This document shows, piece by piece, positions 43,357-52,606 of a stretch of DNA of 64,000 nucleotides. The stretch lies in the NCBI GenBank assembly GCA_029259635.1, contig JAJDEU010000018.1, positions 57,132-121,131 of the forward strand. Direction: 5' to 3'. The position numbers and the translations under genes are program-made. This stretch comes from Planctomycetota bacterium. GTDB taxonomy: Bacteria; Planctomycetota; UBA1135; GCA-002686595. Every line of letters begins with the position of its first letter. Position 1 is the first letter of the stretch. The notes below the pieces were generated by a model. That model made no database searches, had not been told where the DNA came from, and saw only the letters and a program-made list of their open reading frames with translations.

Positions 43357-44412
43357 TCAGTTCTGGGTGGAGAGGCTTTGAACGAAATGAACGAGATCCC
43401 AGATTTGATCGGGAGTTAGGCTGGAGCCGTAGGCCGTCATGGGCGTGCCATTGACTCCGGTTGAGATCGAGCGATACAGGTCTTCCGGTCCCGAGCCTGC
43501 GCGGAAGACGCCGGTGGTGAGATCTCGCGGGATGATGGGATAACCCCAGGCATCCTTGAATTGCGTCGCCGAGGGACCGTCGCCGATACCGGTTTCGCCG
43601 TGGCAGGTCTGACAGTTCGCGGCACCTGCATCGAGATAGAGCGCCCGGCCTCGGGCGACGGACGCTTCGTCCGAAGTCGTCTCAGGTCCGGCCGGGTAGG
43701 TCGCTTTGAGGGTGCTCGGGTTCCAACGATCGAAAATGATCTCGGCGATCTCTTCGGGATCGGGAATCTCCTCGTCTTCCAGGGCGAGCGAGAGCATGAG
43801 CTGCTCGTACTCTCCGCGAATCGCCATATAGCGCACGAACTCGGTGAGGTCCCAGCGGATCTCTTCGCTCAGGAGGCGAAAGTCGGGCATCGACGAGCCC
43901 TTCAGCCCGCGCGTGATCGTCCCGAAGATGTCCCGATGCAGCGGACGTTGACCGGTGTCCGTGCTGGTGAACTTGAAGATGCCCTGGCGAAAGTTTCGGG
44001 GGCGCGGGTCGAGGTGACTCGCGGCTGCTCCCGCTCCATTGCCCGTGGATCCGTGGCAGCCAACACAGTGTTTCTCGTAGGCCAATCGGCCGGGCTGGAT
44101 TCGTCGAACCTCGAACAAGTCGCCGGACTTTGCGGCCTCGGAGTCCTTGCCGAGCCACTCCTCGCTTGCCTCTCGAATCGCCTCTTCAAGACCAGGCTCG
44201 TACTCCTCTTCGAAAGTCTTGATGCCCTCGTCAAAGGGACGGTCGAGTTCGGAACGGACCGAGGAGTCCACACCTTCTGGATCCGCGCTGTCTTGCTCCC
44301 GAAAGAAAGGAGCAACAAACAAGGCGAAGGCGATGAGCCACAACAGCACGGCCATTCCCGTTGAGCCCCGTCGCGAAGATGGAGCGGAATGGGGACGATG
44401 AATTCTCTGCAT
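43357..44412 (-). CDS. Diheme cytochrome c, CcoP-like subunit with one membrane helix
   Basis: This 351-residue protein has one N-terminal membrane helix (residues ~20-37) and two cytochrome c domains with CVGCH (116-120) and CQTCH (266-270). Met residues in SSMPDFR and GTPMTAYG are likely ligands. It heads the oxidase operon, so it probably replaces CcoP as the electron entry point, though usual CcoP has a different N-terminus, two helices and a position after ccoO. An AGGGAG site precedes the ATG at 44412. Confidence 0.85.
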   Translation of the reverse strand: MQRIHRPHSAPSSRRGSTGMAVLLWLIAFALFVAPFFREQDSADPEGVDSSVRSELDRPFDEGIKTFEEEYEPGLEEAIREASEEWLGKDSEAAKSGDLFEVRRIQPGRLAYEKHCVGCHGSTGNGAGAAASHLDPRPRNFRQGIFKFTSTDTGQRPLHRDIFGTITRGLKGSSMPDFRLLSEEIRWDLTEFVRYMAIRGEYEQLMLSLALEDEEIPDPEEIAEIIFDRWNPSTLKATYPAGPETTSDEASVARGRALYLDAGAANCQTCHGETGIGDGPSATQFKDAWGYPIIPRDLTTGVFRAGSGPEDLYRSISTGVNGTPMTAYGSSLTPDQIWDLVHFVQSLSTQN

Positions 44413-44616
44413 GAAAGCTCCCTGGGCTCACGCGGTTCTCGGATCGTGAACGAGTTCGATGAAGTTTTCCTTCAGCGAGGCCGGAGGGTAAGAATCAACG
44501 GGAACTCTCGCCCCCGTCGGTATTCGTAGTCATCTCCGAATAGATGCGTAGCCTAGCTATTTCCGAGCTCGGTTTGCTCGTGCAATCTTCGCTGATCTGG
44601 TCGTGAAGCCTAATCA

Positions 44617-46497
44617 CTAGTGCGGGGCGATCGGGAGAATGACTCGGAATTGCGCGCCGCCAAGTTCGCTCGTCTCAATCGTGATCTCGCCCTCGTGCTC
44701 TTCGACAATCTTCTTGGAGAGAGCCAGGCCGATACCCGTGCCGGTGGATTTTGTCGTGACGAACGGGTGAAACAGAGAGCTTCGAACGCTCTCGTCGATA
44801 CCGGGCCCGTTGTCTTCGACGCAGAGCTTCACGCTGTTGGTGCCCGTTGGAGCTGCGGACAAGCGAATCCGCCCGCCGTACTCGGCGGCCTCGAGCGCGT
44901 TCTTTACCAGGTTGGTAATGACCTCTTCCAGCAAGCCCGCGTCGGCCAAGATGGAGGGCGTGTTCTCCATGACCGAGACCTCGATCTTGGAATCACTCTG
45001 GAGCAGCTCTTCCCGGAGAGTCGAGGCAACATCTCGAAAGAGTTGGTCGGGTGAGAGCGGGCGCAAATGAAGATCGAGCGGCTTGGCGAGCGAGAGCGTA
45101 CGGCGCATCAAGCGTTCGAGCTTTTGCATCCGACTCGATAAATCGATCAGGACGTTTTGCTCATCTTCACCCAGCTTGTCCGCGACAGCGCGCAGCGCCG
45201 AGTTGATGGCTGTAATGGGGTTCTTGATCTCGTGCGCGAGGACAGAGGCGGACTCTCCGATGCTGGCCAAGGCCTTGAGCATCGACGTCTCGCGCTTCTG
45301 CGCGCGCACCATCTCGGTGATATCGCGACCTTCAGCGATAATGAAGACCACGTGCAATTCCTTGTTGAGAATGGGCTTCAGCGAGAAGTCAACAGCTCGA
45401 AACTCGCCGTTCATCAACGCGTACTTTGTCTCGTAGCGAATGAACTTACCCTGAGACGCGATCGTTATCGCCTCGCGCAGTTTTTTGCGATCCTCAGCCG
45501 AGCGAGACCACCACGCGGTCTCTGCAAAGGGCAGCCCAAGCACTTCGTCGCGAGTCACGTTGCCGGCTTTCAGCGCAGTCTGATTCACATCAAGGACAAC
45601 TCCCGTCGGATCGAGAATTCCGACGTATTGAAACTCCTGATCGAAGATGGCGTGGAATCTTTGCTCGCTCTGCCGGAGTGCTTCCCGCGCCATCTTGCGC
45701 GAAGTGACATCTCGAAAGGTTCCGCAAAACACCGGCTCGTCTGCTCCCGGAATGTCGATCCGCGCTACGGAAAGCTCGCACACAATCTGGTGACCGCGCT
45801 TATGAACGACATCGAACTCTCGAATAGAGTTCAGAATGTAGGTCTCGCCGGTCTTGCGATAATGAGCAAGGTATCCGTCATGCTGTGAGCGGTGTGGCTC
45901 GGGCATGAGTATGGAGATGTTGGAGTCGATCAGCTCGGACGGTGCGTACCCGAAAAGCTCAAGGCACGAGTCGCTCGCTCCCTTGATGATGCCCATCTGA
46001 TTCATGGTGATCAGGCCATCGAGCATGCCCGCCATGATTCCCCGCAAGCGCAAGTCTTGTTCGATCAAGTCGGCTTCGATGCGACGCAAATCGGAGACGT
46101 CGCGAGCGATCGATGCCAATCGACGAACGTTACCTGTCTCGTCGGGCAGGGGGATCGTTGTCCAGCGCATATGAAAGACTTCACCTGTCGCGCTGTTGAT
46201 CTGTCGGTTCTCGTGGGTGAAAGAGTCTTCGTTAGGACTCTTCATCCAAGCCTGAAACTGGTTCTTGGTGTCCTCGCGATCTTCCTCGTGAATGAACTCG
46301 AAAGCGACTCGGGCAAGACAGTCCCGGGGCGACACGCCCAAGTAGTGATCCGACATCGGGTTCACATAGACGAACCGCCCCTCTTCATCCACGACGGTGA
46401 AGAGATCCGAAGAGCGCTCGACGAAATCGCGAAAAGGACCTTCCGCGAAGCGCGGTTCCAGCGAGGTGGTCGGGGCTTTCTTTCGGCTTTTCGTCAC
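44617..46497 (-). CDS. PAS-domain sensor histidine kinase
   Basis: This 626-residue cytoplasmic kinase has at least three PAS domains: FVERSSDLFTVVDEEGRFVY near residue 23, IMAGMLDGLITMNQMGIIKG near 150, and FHAIFDQEFQYVGILDPTG near 273. A HisKA domain follows, with phospho-acceptor His422 in VLAHEIKNPITAINS. The HATPase domain has NLVKNALEAAEYGG, DNGPGID and GTGIGLALSKKI. No membrane helices are seen, so it likely senses an internal signal such as redox state or oxygen. I placed the start at GTG 46497 (VTKSRKK), where homology begins; an upstream extension to 46677 is unlikely. No cognate regulator is adjacent. Confidence 0.9.
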   Translation of the reverse strand: MTKSRKKAPTTSLEPRFAEGPFRDFVERSSDLFTVVDEEGRFVYVNPMSDHYLGVSPRDCLARVAFEFIHEEDREDTKNQFQAWMKSPNEDSFTHENRQINSATGEVFHMRWTTIPLPDETGNVRRLASIARDVSDLRRIEADLIEQDLRLRGIMAGMLDGLITMNQMGIIKGASDSCLELFGYAPSELIDSNISILMPEPHRSQHDGYLAHYRKTGETYILNSIREFDVVHKRGHQIVCELSVARIDIPGADEPVFCGTFRDVTSRKMAREALRQSEQRFHAIFDQEFQYVGILDPTGVVLDVNQTALKAGNVTRDEVLGLPFAETAWWSRSAEDRKKLREAITIASQGKFIRYETKYALMNGEFRAVDFSLKPILNKELHVVFIIAEGRDITEMVRAQKRETSMLKALASIGESASVLAHEIKNPITAINSALRAVADKLGEDEQNVLIDLSSRMQKLERLMRRTLSLAKPLDLHLRPLSPDQLFRDVASTLREELLQSDSKIEVSVMENTPSILADAGLLEEVITNLVKNALEAAEYGGRIRLSAAPTGTNSVKLCVEDNGPGIDESVRSSLFHPFVTTKSTGTGIGLALSKKIVEEHEGEITIETSELGGAQFRVILPIAPH

Positions 46498-46722
46498 GGG
46501 CAGTTCCGTCTCCAGTCTAAGACTAGCGCGACTTTGCGGGGTCTTTCCCGGAGGTCGCGTACGCTCAATCCTTGTCGATTCTACAACCTTCGATGGGCAG
46601 ATGAATGACGGAACCAGGGCTAGTCTTAAGTTCGAGTCCGCGTCTCCCGCTGTGGATACTCCAGCTCTAGTTCTCAAATCGAAAGCTGCAATGACATCCT
46701 CATGACTCGCGGTTAGTTTCGG

Positions 46723-48342
46723 ATGGGTGAGGAGCGACAGCTAGTGAACCAGAGCGAACTTAAAGCAGGACTAAGTGATCCCAGGGCTTATCGCGGGGCG
46801 GCCCGGATCGTCACGACGCTCGAGACTCATATCTCGCTGTTGTTCTTTGCTGGCGAGCGGGTCTACAAGGTCAAGAAGTCCGTGGATCTCGGCTTTCTGG
46901 ACTTCACGACCCTCGAGCGCAGAAAGCATTTTTGCGAGGAGGAGGTACGGCTCAATCGACGCCTGTCTCCGGAGGTCTACCTCGGTGTGGTTCCGATCGT
47001 AAAGGCCGAGGACGGCTCGCTTGTGATGGGCGGCTCGGGTACGCCCGTCGAGTGGGCGGTCGAGATGCAACGACTGCCGGCGAATGCGATGTTGGACGGG
47101 CTGCTGCGGGCGGGCGCGGTCGACAATCAAATGATGCGTGACTTGGCTGGCCTGCTCGCCGAGTTTCACAGAGGGGCCGCGACCGGAAAAGCCGTCGACC
47201 CGTTCGGCTCTCCCGAAGCCGTTCTCGCGCTCGTCACTTCTAGCCTCGCGAACCTGGCGGCTTTCGCAGGAAGCGGCGAAGCGGACACGAATTCCGGATT
47301 TTGCGCGCTTACCTCGGAACGACTGGCGTTCTTGAAGGCGACGGCTACGCAGTTCCTAGAGAAGTCGCGCGACCTCTTCGAGCGACGTGTTCGCGAAGGT
47401 CGCATTCGGGATGGTCATGGCGACCTGCACGCGGGAAATATTTGTTACCGGCCCGACGGCATCGCGATCTACGACTGCATCGAGTTCTCTGAGACCTTTC
47501 GTTGCTCTGACGTGGCCTGCGATATTGCCTTTTTGGCGATGGACTTCGACTACCGCGGATTTCACGCGTTCGCGTCGTACTTCGTGCGCGAGTACCAAAA
47601 GCGCGCGAATGATCCGGAGCTCATCGAGCTGATCAAATTTTATAAGCAGTATCGCGCGGTTGTGCGCGCGTTCGTTGCTTGCGCAACCACGACGAGTACG
47701 CCGGGAGATTTGGAGCTTCGAGAAGAGAAGCGTGCGGAAGCGCGGCGCTATCTCGATTTGGCATGCGCCTACGCTTTGCGACCCTGCATGGTACTCATGT
47801 GTGGATTGCCGGGCAGCGGAAAGAGCACGATCGCGCGCGGAGTGGCGGCTCCCCTCAATGCTTTGGTCCACCGCAGCGACGTGCAGCGGAAGAGCTTGTC
47901 GGCAACGCCAACCTCCCGCCCGAGTCCGAAGGGTTTTTCCCAGGGCCTCTACTCTCCGGAGAAATTACAGCGTACCTACGAGGTGTTGCTGCAATCGACG
48001 GTATTCGACCTCAATCGGGGCCAATCGGTCGTTGTGGACGCGACCTTTTCCAAAGGCGCTCGGCGCGAGGAGTTCATCGAGGCGGCGAACGAGTTGGGCG
48101 TACCGGTCTATATCGTGGAGGCTTTCGCGAGCGAAGAGGCCACGCGCGAACGCATGATTCGGCGGCAGGATGATCGCCACGAGGCGTCGACGGCGGACTT
48201 CTCCGTCTACCTCAAAGCCCGCGAGCGCTTTGAGGCGCTTCTGGAGATTCCGGCGTCCCTGCGGATTCGGGTCGATACCGAGTGCACGACCGCCGCGGAG
48301 GCTGCCAGCATGCTTATCGAGCGCCGAATTCAGGCGGAGTAG
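46723..48342 (+). CDS. Two-domain kinase: APH-like kinase fused to P-loop ATPase
   Basis: This 539-residue protein has an N-terminal aminoglycoside-phosphotransferase-like kinase domain (DGHGDLHAGNICY as catalytic loop, YDCIEFSETFRCSDV as metal site) and a C-terminal AAA-type P-loop with GLPGSGKST (Lys367). The same pairing is known in widespread proteins often annotated as bifunctional aminoglycoside phosphotransferase/ATP-binding protein. The real substrate is unknown; an antibiotic role is unlikely. The ATG at 46723 is divergent from the histidine kinase. Confidence 0.85.
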   Translation: MGEERQLVNQSELKAGLSDPRAYRGAARIVTTLETHISLLFFAGERVYKVKKSVDLGFLDFTTLERRKHFCEEEVRLNRRLSPEVYLGVVPIVKAEDGSLVMGGSGTPVEWAVEMQRLPANAMLDGLLRAGAVDNQMMRDLAGLLAEFHRGAATGKAVDPFGSPEAVLALVTSSLANLAAFAGSGEADTNSGFCALTSERLAFLKATATQFLEKSRDLFERRVREGRIRDGHGDLHAGNICYRPDGIAIYDCIEFSETFRCSDVACDIAFLAMDFDYRGFHAFASYFVREYQKRANDPELIELIKFYKQYRAVVRAFVACATTTSTPGDLELREEKRAEARRYLDLACAYALRPCMVLMCGLPGSGKSTIARGVAAPLNALVHRSDVQRKSLSATPTSRPSPKGFSQGLYSPEKLQRTYEVLLQSTVFDLNRGQSVVVDATFSKGARREEFIEAANELGVPVYIVEAFASEEATRERMIRRQDDRHEASTADFSVYLKARERFEALLEIPASLRIRVDTECTTAAEAASMLIERRIQAE

Positions 48343-48380
48343 CGCGGGCTTCTACGCACCAATCCGCCGAGGAGTACGCA

Positions 48381-48406
48381 TCGATCAAGCTGCGGGTATT
48401 GATCGA
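48381..48406. promoter_or_regulatory. Inverted repeat upstream of the hibernation factor gene
   Basis: TCGATCAA at 48381-48388 and TTGATCGA at 48399-48406 are perfect 8-bp inverted arms around a 10-nt spacer, ending 94 nt before the next start codon. The halves resemble FNR/CRP half-sites but are in the opposite orientation to a canonical FNR box, so the binding protein cannot be named. Confidence 0.35.
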
Positions 48407-48500
48407 ATCGCTTAGCCTTATAGCGAACACAGCACAGGGAACGATAACTGGAGCCGGAAGAGCTCATTCGCCGGGTAACGACCGGCAGGAAGATGGAACT

Positions 48501-48839
48501 ATGGAGAAACCACTGAAAGTGACCTTCAAAGGCATCGCGCAATCCGACGAGATCGAGTCCGCTTGTTTCAAGCACTTCGCGAAGATTGAGAAACTGACGG
48601 ACCGGATTACGAGCTGCCATGTCGTCGTCTCGGCCCGCGAATCGGATCGCGAGCGAAACCAGCTGCATAATTATCACCTGACGCTTCTCGTGCCCGGAAC
48701 GGAGATCGTGATCACTCACGACGCGGGCGAGGTCCACAGCAAGGAGGAAGACCTTCGAGCGTTGCGGGACACCTTCGATCGCGCTCGACATCGTCTCGAC
48801 GAATTCATGGAGCGCCGCAGAGATCGCACCCGCAGCTGA
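48501..48839 (+). CDS. hpf: Ribosome hibernation promoting factor / RaiA-like, short form
   Basis: This 112-residue protein starts MEKPLKVTFKGIAQSDEIES and ends in a basic tail (MERRRDRTRS). The beta-alpha fold with TSCHVVVSARESDRERNQ and HSKEEDLRALRDTFDRARHR matches HPF/YfiA-type proteins, which bind the 30S subunit and silence ribosomes in resting cells. It is the short form, without the C-terminal dimerisation domain. The ATG at 48501 is set by the fold; an upstream frame to 48282 overlaps the kinase gene and was rejected. It is convergent with the UbiB gene, 7 nt away. Confidence 0.82.
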   Translation: MEKPLKVTFKGIAQSDEIESACFKHFAKIEKLTDRITSCHVVVSARESDRERNQLHNYHLTLLVPGTEIVITHDAGEVHSKEEDLRALRDTFDRARHRLDEFMERRRDRTRS

Positions 48840-48846
48840 GCGGTAG

Positions 48847-50523
48847 CTATCGCGATCGAATAATCGAGGCGATTAACCAGGTTCCGGCGAAGACGGAGCT
48901 GATAAACCCGACGAAGCCGAATAGCGGCCAACCGAGGAGCCGCGGCCCGGACGCGACCGTCATGCTGATGGACGTGCCGACAATGAGTGCGGAGGTCACG
49001 AGGCCGATCGTCACGCGATTGGCGCTGCGCGTGATCTGGTCGCCAAAGCCCTCGAGCTGGGCGATGTCGACTTCCAGGCCGACCTTTCCTCTGCGGACCT
49101 GCGCGAACGCACCCCGAAGAGTGCGGGGCAGGTGGAGGAGGAAGCGCGACATCTGGCTCACACCTCGGCGCATGAGAGCGCTCGGCGAGCGAAACTCGGT
49201 GAGCGCTCGCCGGGCGAAGGGCGCGACATGGCTCGACGTGACGAAGGTCGGGTCGAGCTCCTTGCCCATGCTGTCCAGAGTGATGAACACCTTGAGCAGC
49301 AAGGCGATGTCGTCGGGCAGGTAGAGGTTGTTGTCGCGCAGGATCGTTGTGATATCCGAGAGCAAAGCTGCTGTGTCGAGCTCGTTGAGCGGCGTCCGAC
49401 CATAGAGGTCGATGAAGGCCGAGATCTCCGATCGCAGCCCGCGCGGATCGGTGCGCCCGTTTTCGGACCAGTCGAGCAGGATGTCGACCACGCTCTCGTC
49501 GTCGTGCTGAGCGAAGGCGGCCAAGAGTTCGAGGAACTCGAGCCGTCTCCAATCCGCCAAGGACCCGACCATCCCGAAGTCGAGCATTCCCAGGCGCTCG
49601 CCGTCTAAGACGAGCACGTTGCCCGGGTGCGGATCCGCATGGAAGAAGCCGTGCACGAACACCATCTCGAGGACGGCATCTGCTCCGATCCGTGCGGCCC
49701 GCTTGGGGTCCATGACGGCCAGGCTCGGGTCGTCCATCCACTGCCCTAGGCTTGGCCCTGCGAGGAAGTCCATGACGCACAGGCGCGCCGAAGTCCACTC
49801 TTCGTAGACCTTCGGAATGACGATTCTTCGATCGGGTCCCAGCGAAGCGGCTATCCGTTCGGCGTTGCGCGCTTCGTTGCGGAGGTTGAGCTCCAGCTTC
49901 AGCGAGCGAGTGATCTGTTTGACCAGACTGCTCGGCCGATAGCGTCGGATTCCGGGGAACTCGTGCTCGGCGAGCTCGGCAACACGCGCGAAGAGTCGCA
50001 TGTCGGCAGCGACCGAGTTGTCGATTCCTGGTCGCCGAATTTTCAGGACGACTTCGGTTCCGTCCTTGAGCTTGGCGCGATGGATCTGAGCGATCGACGC
50101 CGCGGCAAGCGGTGCTTCATTGAATTCGGCAAACACGTCTTCGGGCGCCCCGCCGAGGTCTTCAATGAGCTGCTCGCGAATCTCTTCGAACGGGACCGGC
50201 GTCGCGCGTTCATGCAGTCGAGAGAGCTCCTCGATCCATTCGGGTGGCAAGAGGTCGCTGCGTCCCGCAAGAATTTGTCCGACCTTGATCCATGTGGGGC
50301 CGAGCTCTTCCAACGCCTCGCGGGCGTGCTCCTCCGGACTCTTCGTCGCTAGATCGTGAGTCTCGATGTGCAGCGCTTTGCCCGCGCGTTCGAGGACCCC
50401 GGCAATGCCCACACGGCGGATCACATCTCCCAGACCGTGCCGAACGAGAATGGACGCGATCTCGTGTAATCTTCCGAGATCACGTGCGGCGCTCAGGGTC
50501 TCAAGAACGAACGAACCGCTCAT
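48847..50523 (-). CDS. ABC1/UbiB family atypical kinase
   Basis: This 558-residue protein has the ABC1/UbiB kinase core: LGPTWIKVGQILAGRSDLLP (KxGQ motif), APLAAASIAQIHRAKL with the Ala-rich loop, VVLKIRRPGI, CVMDFLAGPSLGQ and HADPHPGNVLVL. Two C-terminal membrane helices end the protein. UbiB-like ATPases support ubiquinone synthesis or lipid homeostasis. No other ubiquinone genes are nearby. The ATG at 50523 is preceded by no strong ribosome site. It is divergent from the CBS operon. Confidence 0.92.
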   Translation of the reverse strand: MSGSFVLETLSAARDLGRLHEIASILVRHGLGDVIRRVGIAGVLERAGKALHIETHDLATKSPEEHAREALEELGPTWIKVGQILAGRSDLLPPEWIEELSRLHERATPVPFEEIREQLIEDLGGAPEDVFAEFNEAPLAAASIAQIHRAKLKDGTEVVLKIRRPGIDNSVAADMRLFARVAELAEHEFPGIRRYRPSSLVKQITRSLKLELNLRNEARNAERIAASLGPDRRIVIPKVYEEWTSARLCVMDFLAGPSLGQWMDDPSLAVMDPKRAARIGADAVLEMVFVHGFFHADPHPGNVLVLDGERLGMLDFGMVGSLADWRRLEFLELLAAFAQHDDESVVDILLDWSENGRTDPRGLRSEISAFIDLYGRTPLNELDTAALLSDITTILRDNNLYLPDDIALLLKVFITLDSMGKELDPTFVTSSHVAPFARRALTEFRSPSALMRRGVSQMSRFLLHLPRTLRGAFAQVRRGKVGLEVDIAQLEGFGDQITRSANRVTIGLVTSALIVGTSISMTVASGPRLLGWPLFGFVGFISSVFAGTWLIASIIRSR

Positions 50524-50701
50524 AACAAGGAACAGTATTCCAAGAATCGGTCAGAGTGAAGGCCTTGTTCCGATCCGGTACGCAGATTTGCGTGGGCGGC
50601 TACGGAGAATGACCCGCTCTCGGGTGGTCAAAACTAGACGAAGATGAAAGGGAAGCATCGCGCTTGTGCGTATCGCATCTAATCAACCAAAGGAGCAAAT
50701 C

Positions 50702-51517
50702 ATGAAGGTTTCAGAGATCATGACCACTCGGCTTATCGTTGTCTCCCCCGACACGACATTGGACGAGACTATGCGGTTGATGGAGGAGAATCGTGTTCGT
50801 CATTTTCCCGTGGTCGATGAAGAGCGATTGATCGGAGTCGTCTCCGATCGTGCGGTACTCCGAGCGACGGGATGGTTGCCTTCGCGCGTACTCGAAGTCT
50901 TCAGCGACGAACGCGATAAAAAATGCGTGGCGGATGTCATGGTCGCACCGGCGATCACGGTTGAGCAAGATACATCGGTCGTGAGCGCGTGCTTGGATAT
51001 GCTCGGCCGCAGCATCGGGTGCTTGCCGGTCATGTCCGGATCCGAGCTGGTCGGGATGTTGACGGAAATGGACATTCTCGCGTTGTTCGTTCGGCACTGC
51101 GGCGGGGGAAAGTTTGACACAGCCGTCTGTGACCACATGACCCGCGAGCTGACCGGAATTTCGGAATCCACGACTTTGAGGAAAGCCGCCGAACTGATGC
51201 TTTCGTTAGGCGTGCGGCACTTGCCCGTTCTCGAAGAAGGCCGGCTGGTAGGAATGCTGTCCGACCGGGACCTTGAACGTGGGGTGGGAAGCGGACGGAG
51301 CGCGAACTCGACGGTCGAAGAAGTGATGAGCAAGAATGTCATCGAGGGCGGGCTTGAGGATCTCGTTTCCCGTGCGGCGGAGTTGATGACCAAGCATCGC
51401 TTCAGCGCTCTTCCGATTGTTGAAGATGGTCAGCTGGAGGGAATGATCTCCATGTCGGATGTCTTCGATATCTGTCTGGACGGCCTTCGCCAACCCGAAC
51501 AGGTGAACCTGTCATGA
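50702..51517 (+). CDS. Protein with four CBS domains
   Basis: This 271-residue protein consists of four CBS motifs, each pairing a beta strand and helices: KVSEIMTTRLIVVSPDTT, CVADVMVAPAITVEQDTS, VCDHMTRELTGISEST and VEEVMSKNVIEGGLED. Such modules bind adenosine nucleotides and sense energy charge. A GGAG ribosome site precedes the ATG at 50702. The next gene overlaps its stop by 4 nt. No effector domain is attached, so it may act on a partner. Confidence 0.88.
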   Translation: MKVSEIMTTRLIVVSPDTTLDETMRLMEENRVRHFPVVDEERLIGVVSDRAVLRATGWLPSRVLEVFSDERDKKCVADVMVAPAITVEQDTSVVSACLDMLGRSIGCLPVMSGSELVGMLTEMDILALFVRHCGGGKFDTAVCDHMTRELTGISESTTLRKAAELMLSLGVRHLPVLEEGRLVGMLSDRDLERGVGSGRSANSTVEEVMSKNVIEGGLEDLVSRAAELMTKHRFSALPIVEDGQLEGMISMSDVFDICLDGLRQPEQVNLS

Positions 51518-52005
51518 CTGCGTCGAACGAGTGGAGAAAGGACTTGTCTGTTCTTGCGTTAAACAAGAGCAAGGGCTCGCACGGTAATGCGGACAGCAAG
51601 ACAGTCGCCCAGATCATGGCTCGTCCGGTCTTCACCGTCTGTGCGACGGACACCATCGAGCGCGCTGCCGATTTGATGGAGTGGAAGCACATCCGTCACG
51701 TCCCGGTGGAGGACGAGGAGGGTTATCTCGTCGGAGTGGTCACTTATCGCACGTTGCTTCACTTGCTCGGCCTCTGCAGGAACGCGCCCGTTTCCGTCGG
51801 GGAAGTCATGAAGGCTCTGCCGGTCACGGTTTTCCCCGAGACGCCGCTCCTGAAAGCCATGCTGCTCATGAAGGATGGCGAGATTGGCTGTCTGCCCGTT
51901 GTGGACCCCAAAGTTCGATCCGGCCCCAAGCTCGTGGGAATCATTACGGGCAGCGACTTCATCTCGCTCTCGGCAGAGTTGCTCGAGGACTGGCTGAAGA
52001 ACTGA
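51514..52005 (+). CDS. CBS-domain pair protein
   Basis: This 163-residue protein has a short basic N-terminus and two CBS motifs (VAQIMARPVFTVCATDT and VGEVMKALPVTVFPET) followed by LVGIITGSDFISLSAELLED. It is co-translated with the four-CBS protein (ATGA overlap), which suggests they form a complex or share a signal. Its partner function is unknown. It is convergent with the next two CBS genes. Confidence 0.85.
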   Translation: MTASNEWRKDLSVLALNKSKGSHGNADSKTVAQIMARPVFTVCATDTIERAADLMEWKHIRHVPVEDEEGYLVGVVTYRTLLHLLGLCRNAPVSVGEVMKALPVTVFPETPLLKAMLLMKDGEIGCLPVVDPKVRSGPKLVGIITGSDFISLSAELLEDWLKN

Positions 52006-52024
52006 GTTCGCCGCTCGCCGGCTC

Positions 52025-52603
52025 TTAGAGCTCGGTCTCTTGTCTCAGTCGATTGCGAAGCTCGTCGAGCTCGTCGAGCAAGGTCGCTTTCGCATACCAC
52101 TGCGCGTACTCGAGCTTCAGCCGGAGGTCGGTCAGGTTTCGATCGATGCCTTGGCGGACGTGCTCGAACCGGCTGTGCGACGGCGCGTTGCGGTAGCGCA
52201 GAGGAGCCTCCGAGGCCAAGTCGTGCAGGTCGCGCGAAAACTCCTGAAGGATGTCATCCATCGCGACCATTCCGACGACGGCATTGTCTTCGACGAGCGG
52301 TATGCGTCGGACGCCATGGTTCTTCATATGCCGCAGGAGCTCCTCGAGAGGTTCCGACGAGCTGGCGCTAACCAGGTCCGAGCTCATGAGGTCTTCCACG
52401 CGCAGGAGGTGCGGGGTGTGCGATTTCGAAACAGCGCGCAGAGTGAGGTCTCGATCGGTGATGATCCCGACGGGTGCATCTTCCGAGTCGACGACGACCA
52501 AACATCCCACCGCTTGATGATTCATACGGTTGGCGGCGGCGTGGGCCGAGGAATCCATTCGAATCGTCTCGACGCGCTTCTTGAATCGGCGTGTATTGCG
52601 CAT
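52025..52603 (-). CDS. CBS-domain pair protein with C-terminal coiled coil
   Basis: This 192-residue protein has two CBS motifs (VGCLVVVDSEDAPVGIITD and VEDLMSSDLVSASSSEPLEE) and a helical C-terminal extension of ~60 residues (ASEAPLRYRNAPSHSRFEHV onward) that looks like a coiled coil. The extension may mediate dimerisation or target binding. It starts 3 nt after the stop of the preceding CBS gene, so both are in one transcript. Confidence 0.82.
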   Translation of the reverse strand: MRNTRRFKKRVETIRMDSSAHAAANRMNHQAVGCLVVVDSEDAPVGIITDRDLTLRAVSKSHTPHLLRVEDLMSSDLVSASSSEPLEELLRHMKNHGVRRIPLVEDNAVVGMVAMDDILQEFSRDLHDLASEAPLRYRNAPSHSRFEHVRQGIDRNLTDLRLKLEYAQWYAKATLLDELDELRNRLRQETEL

Positions 52604-52606
52604 GAC

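Noticed and set aside
44413..44616. FNR/Anr box upstream of the cbb3 operon
   Set aside because: One ATCAA half-site occurs near 44492, but the matching TTGAT half at the correct spacing is absent.
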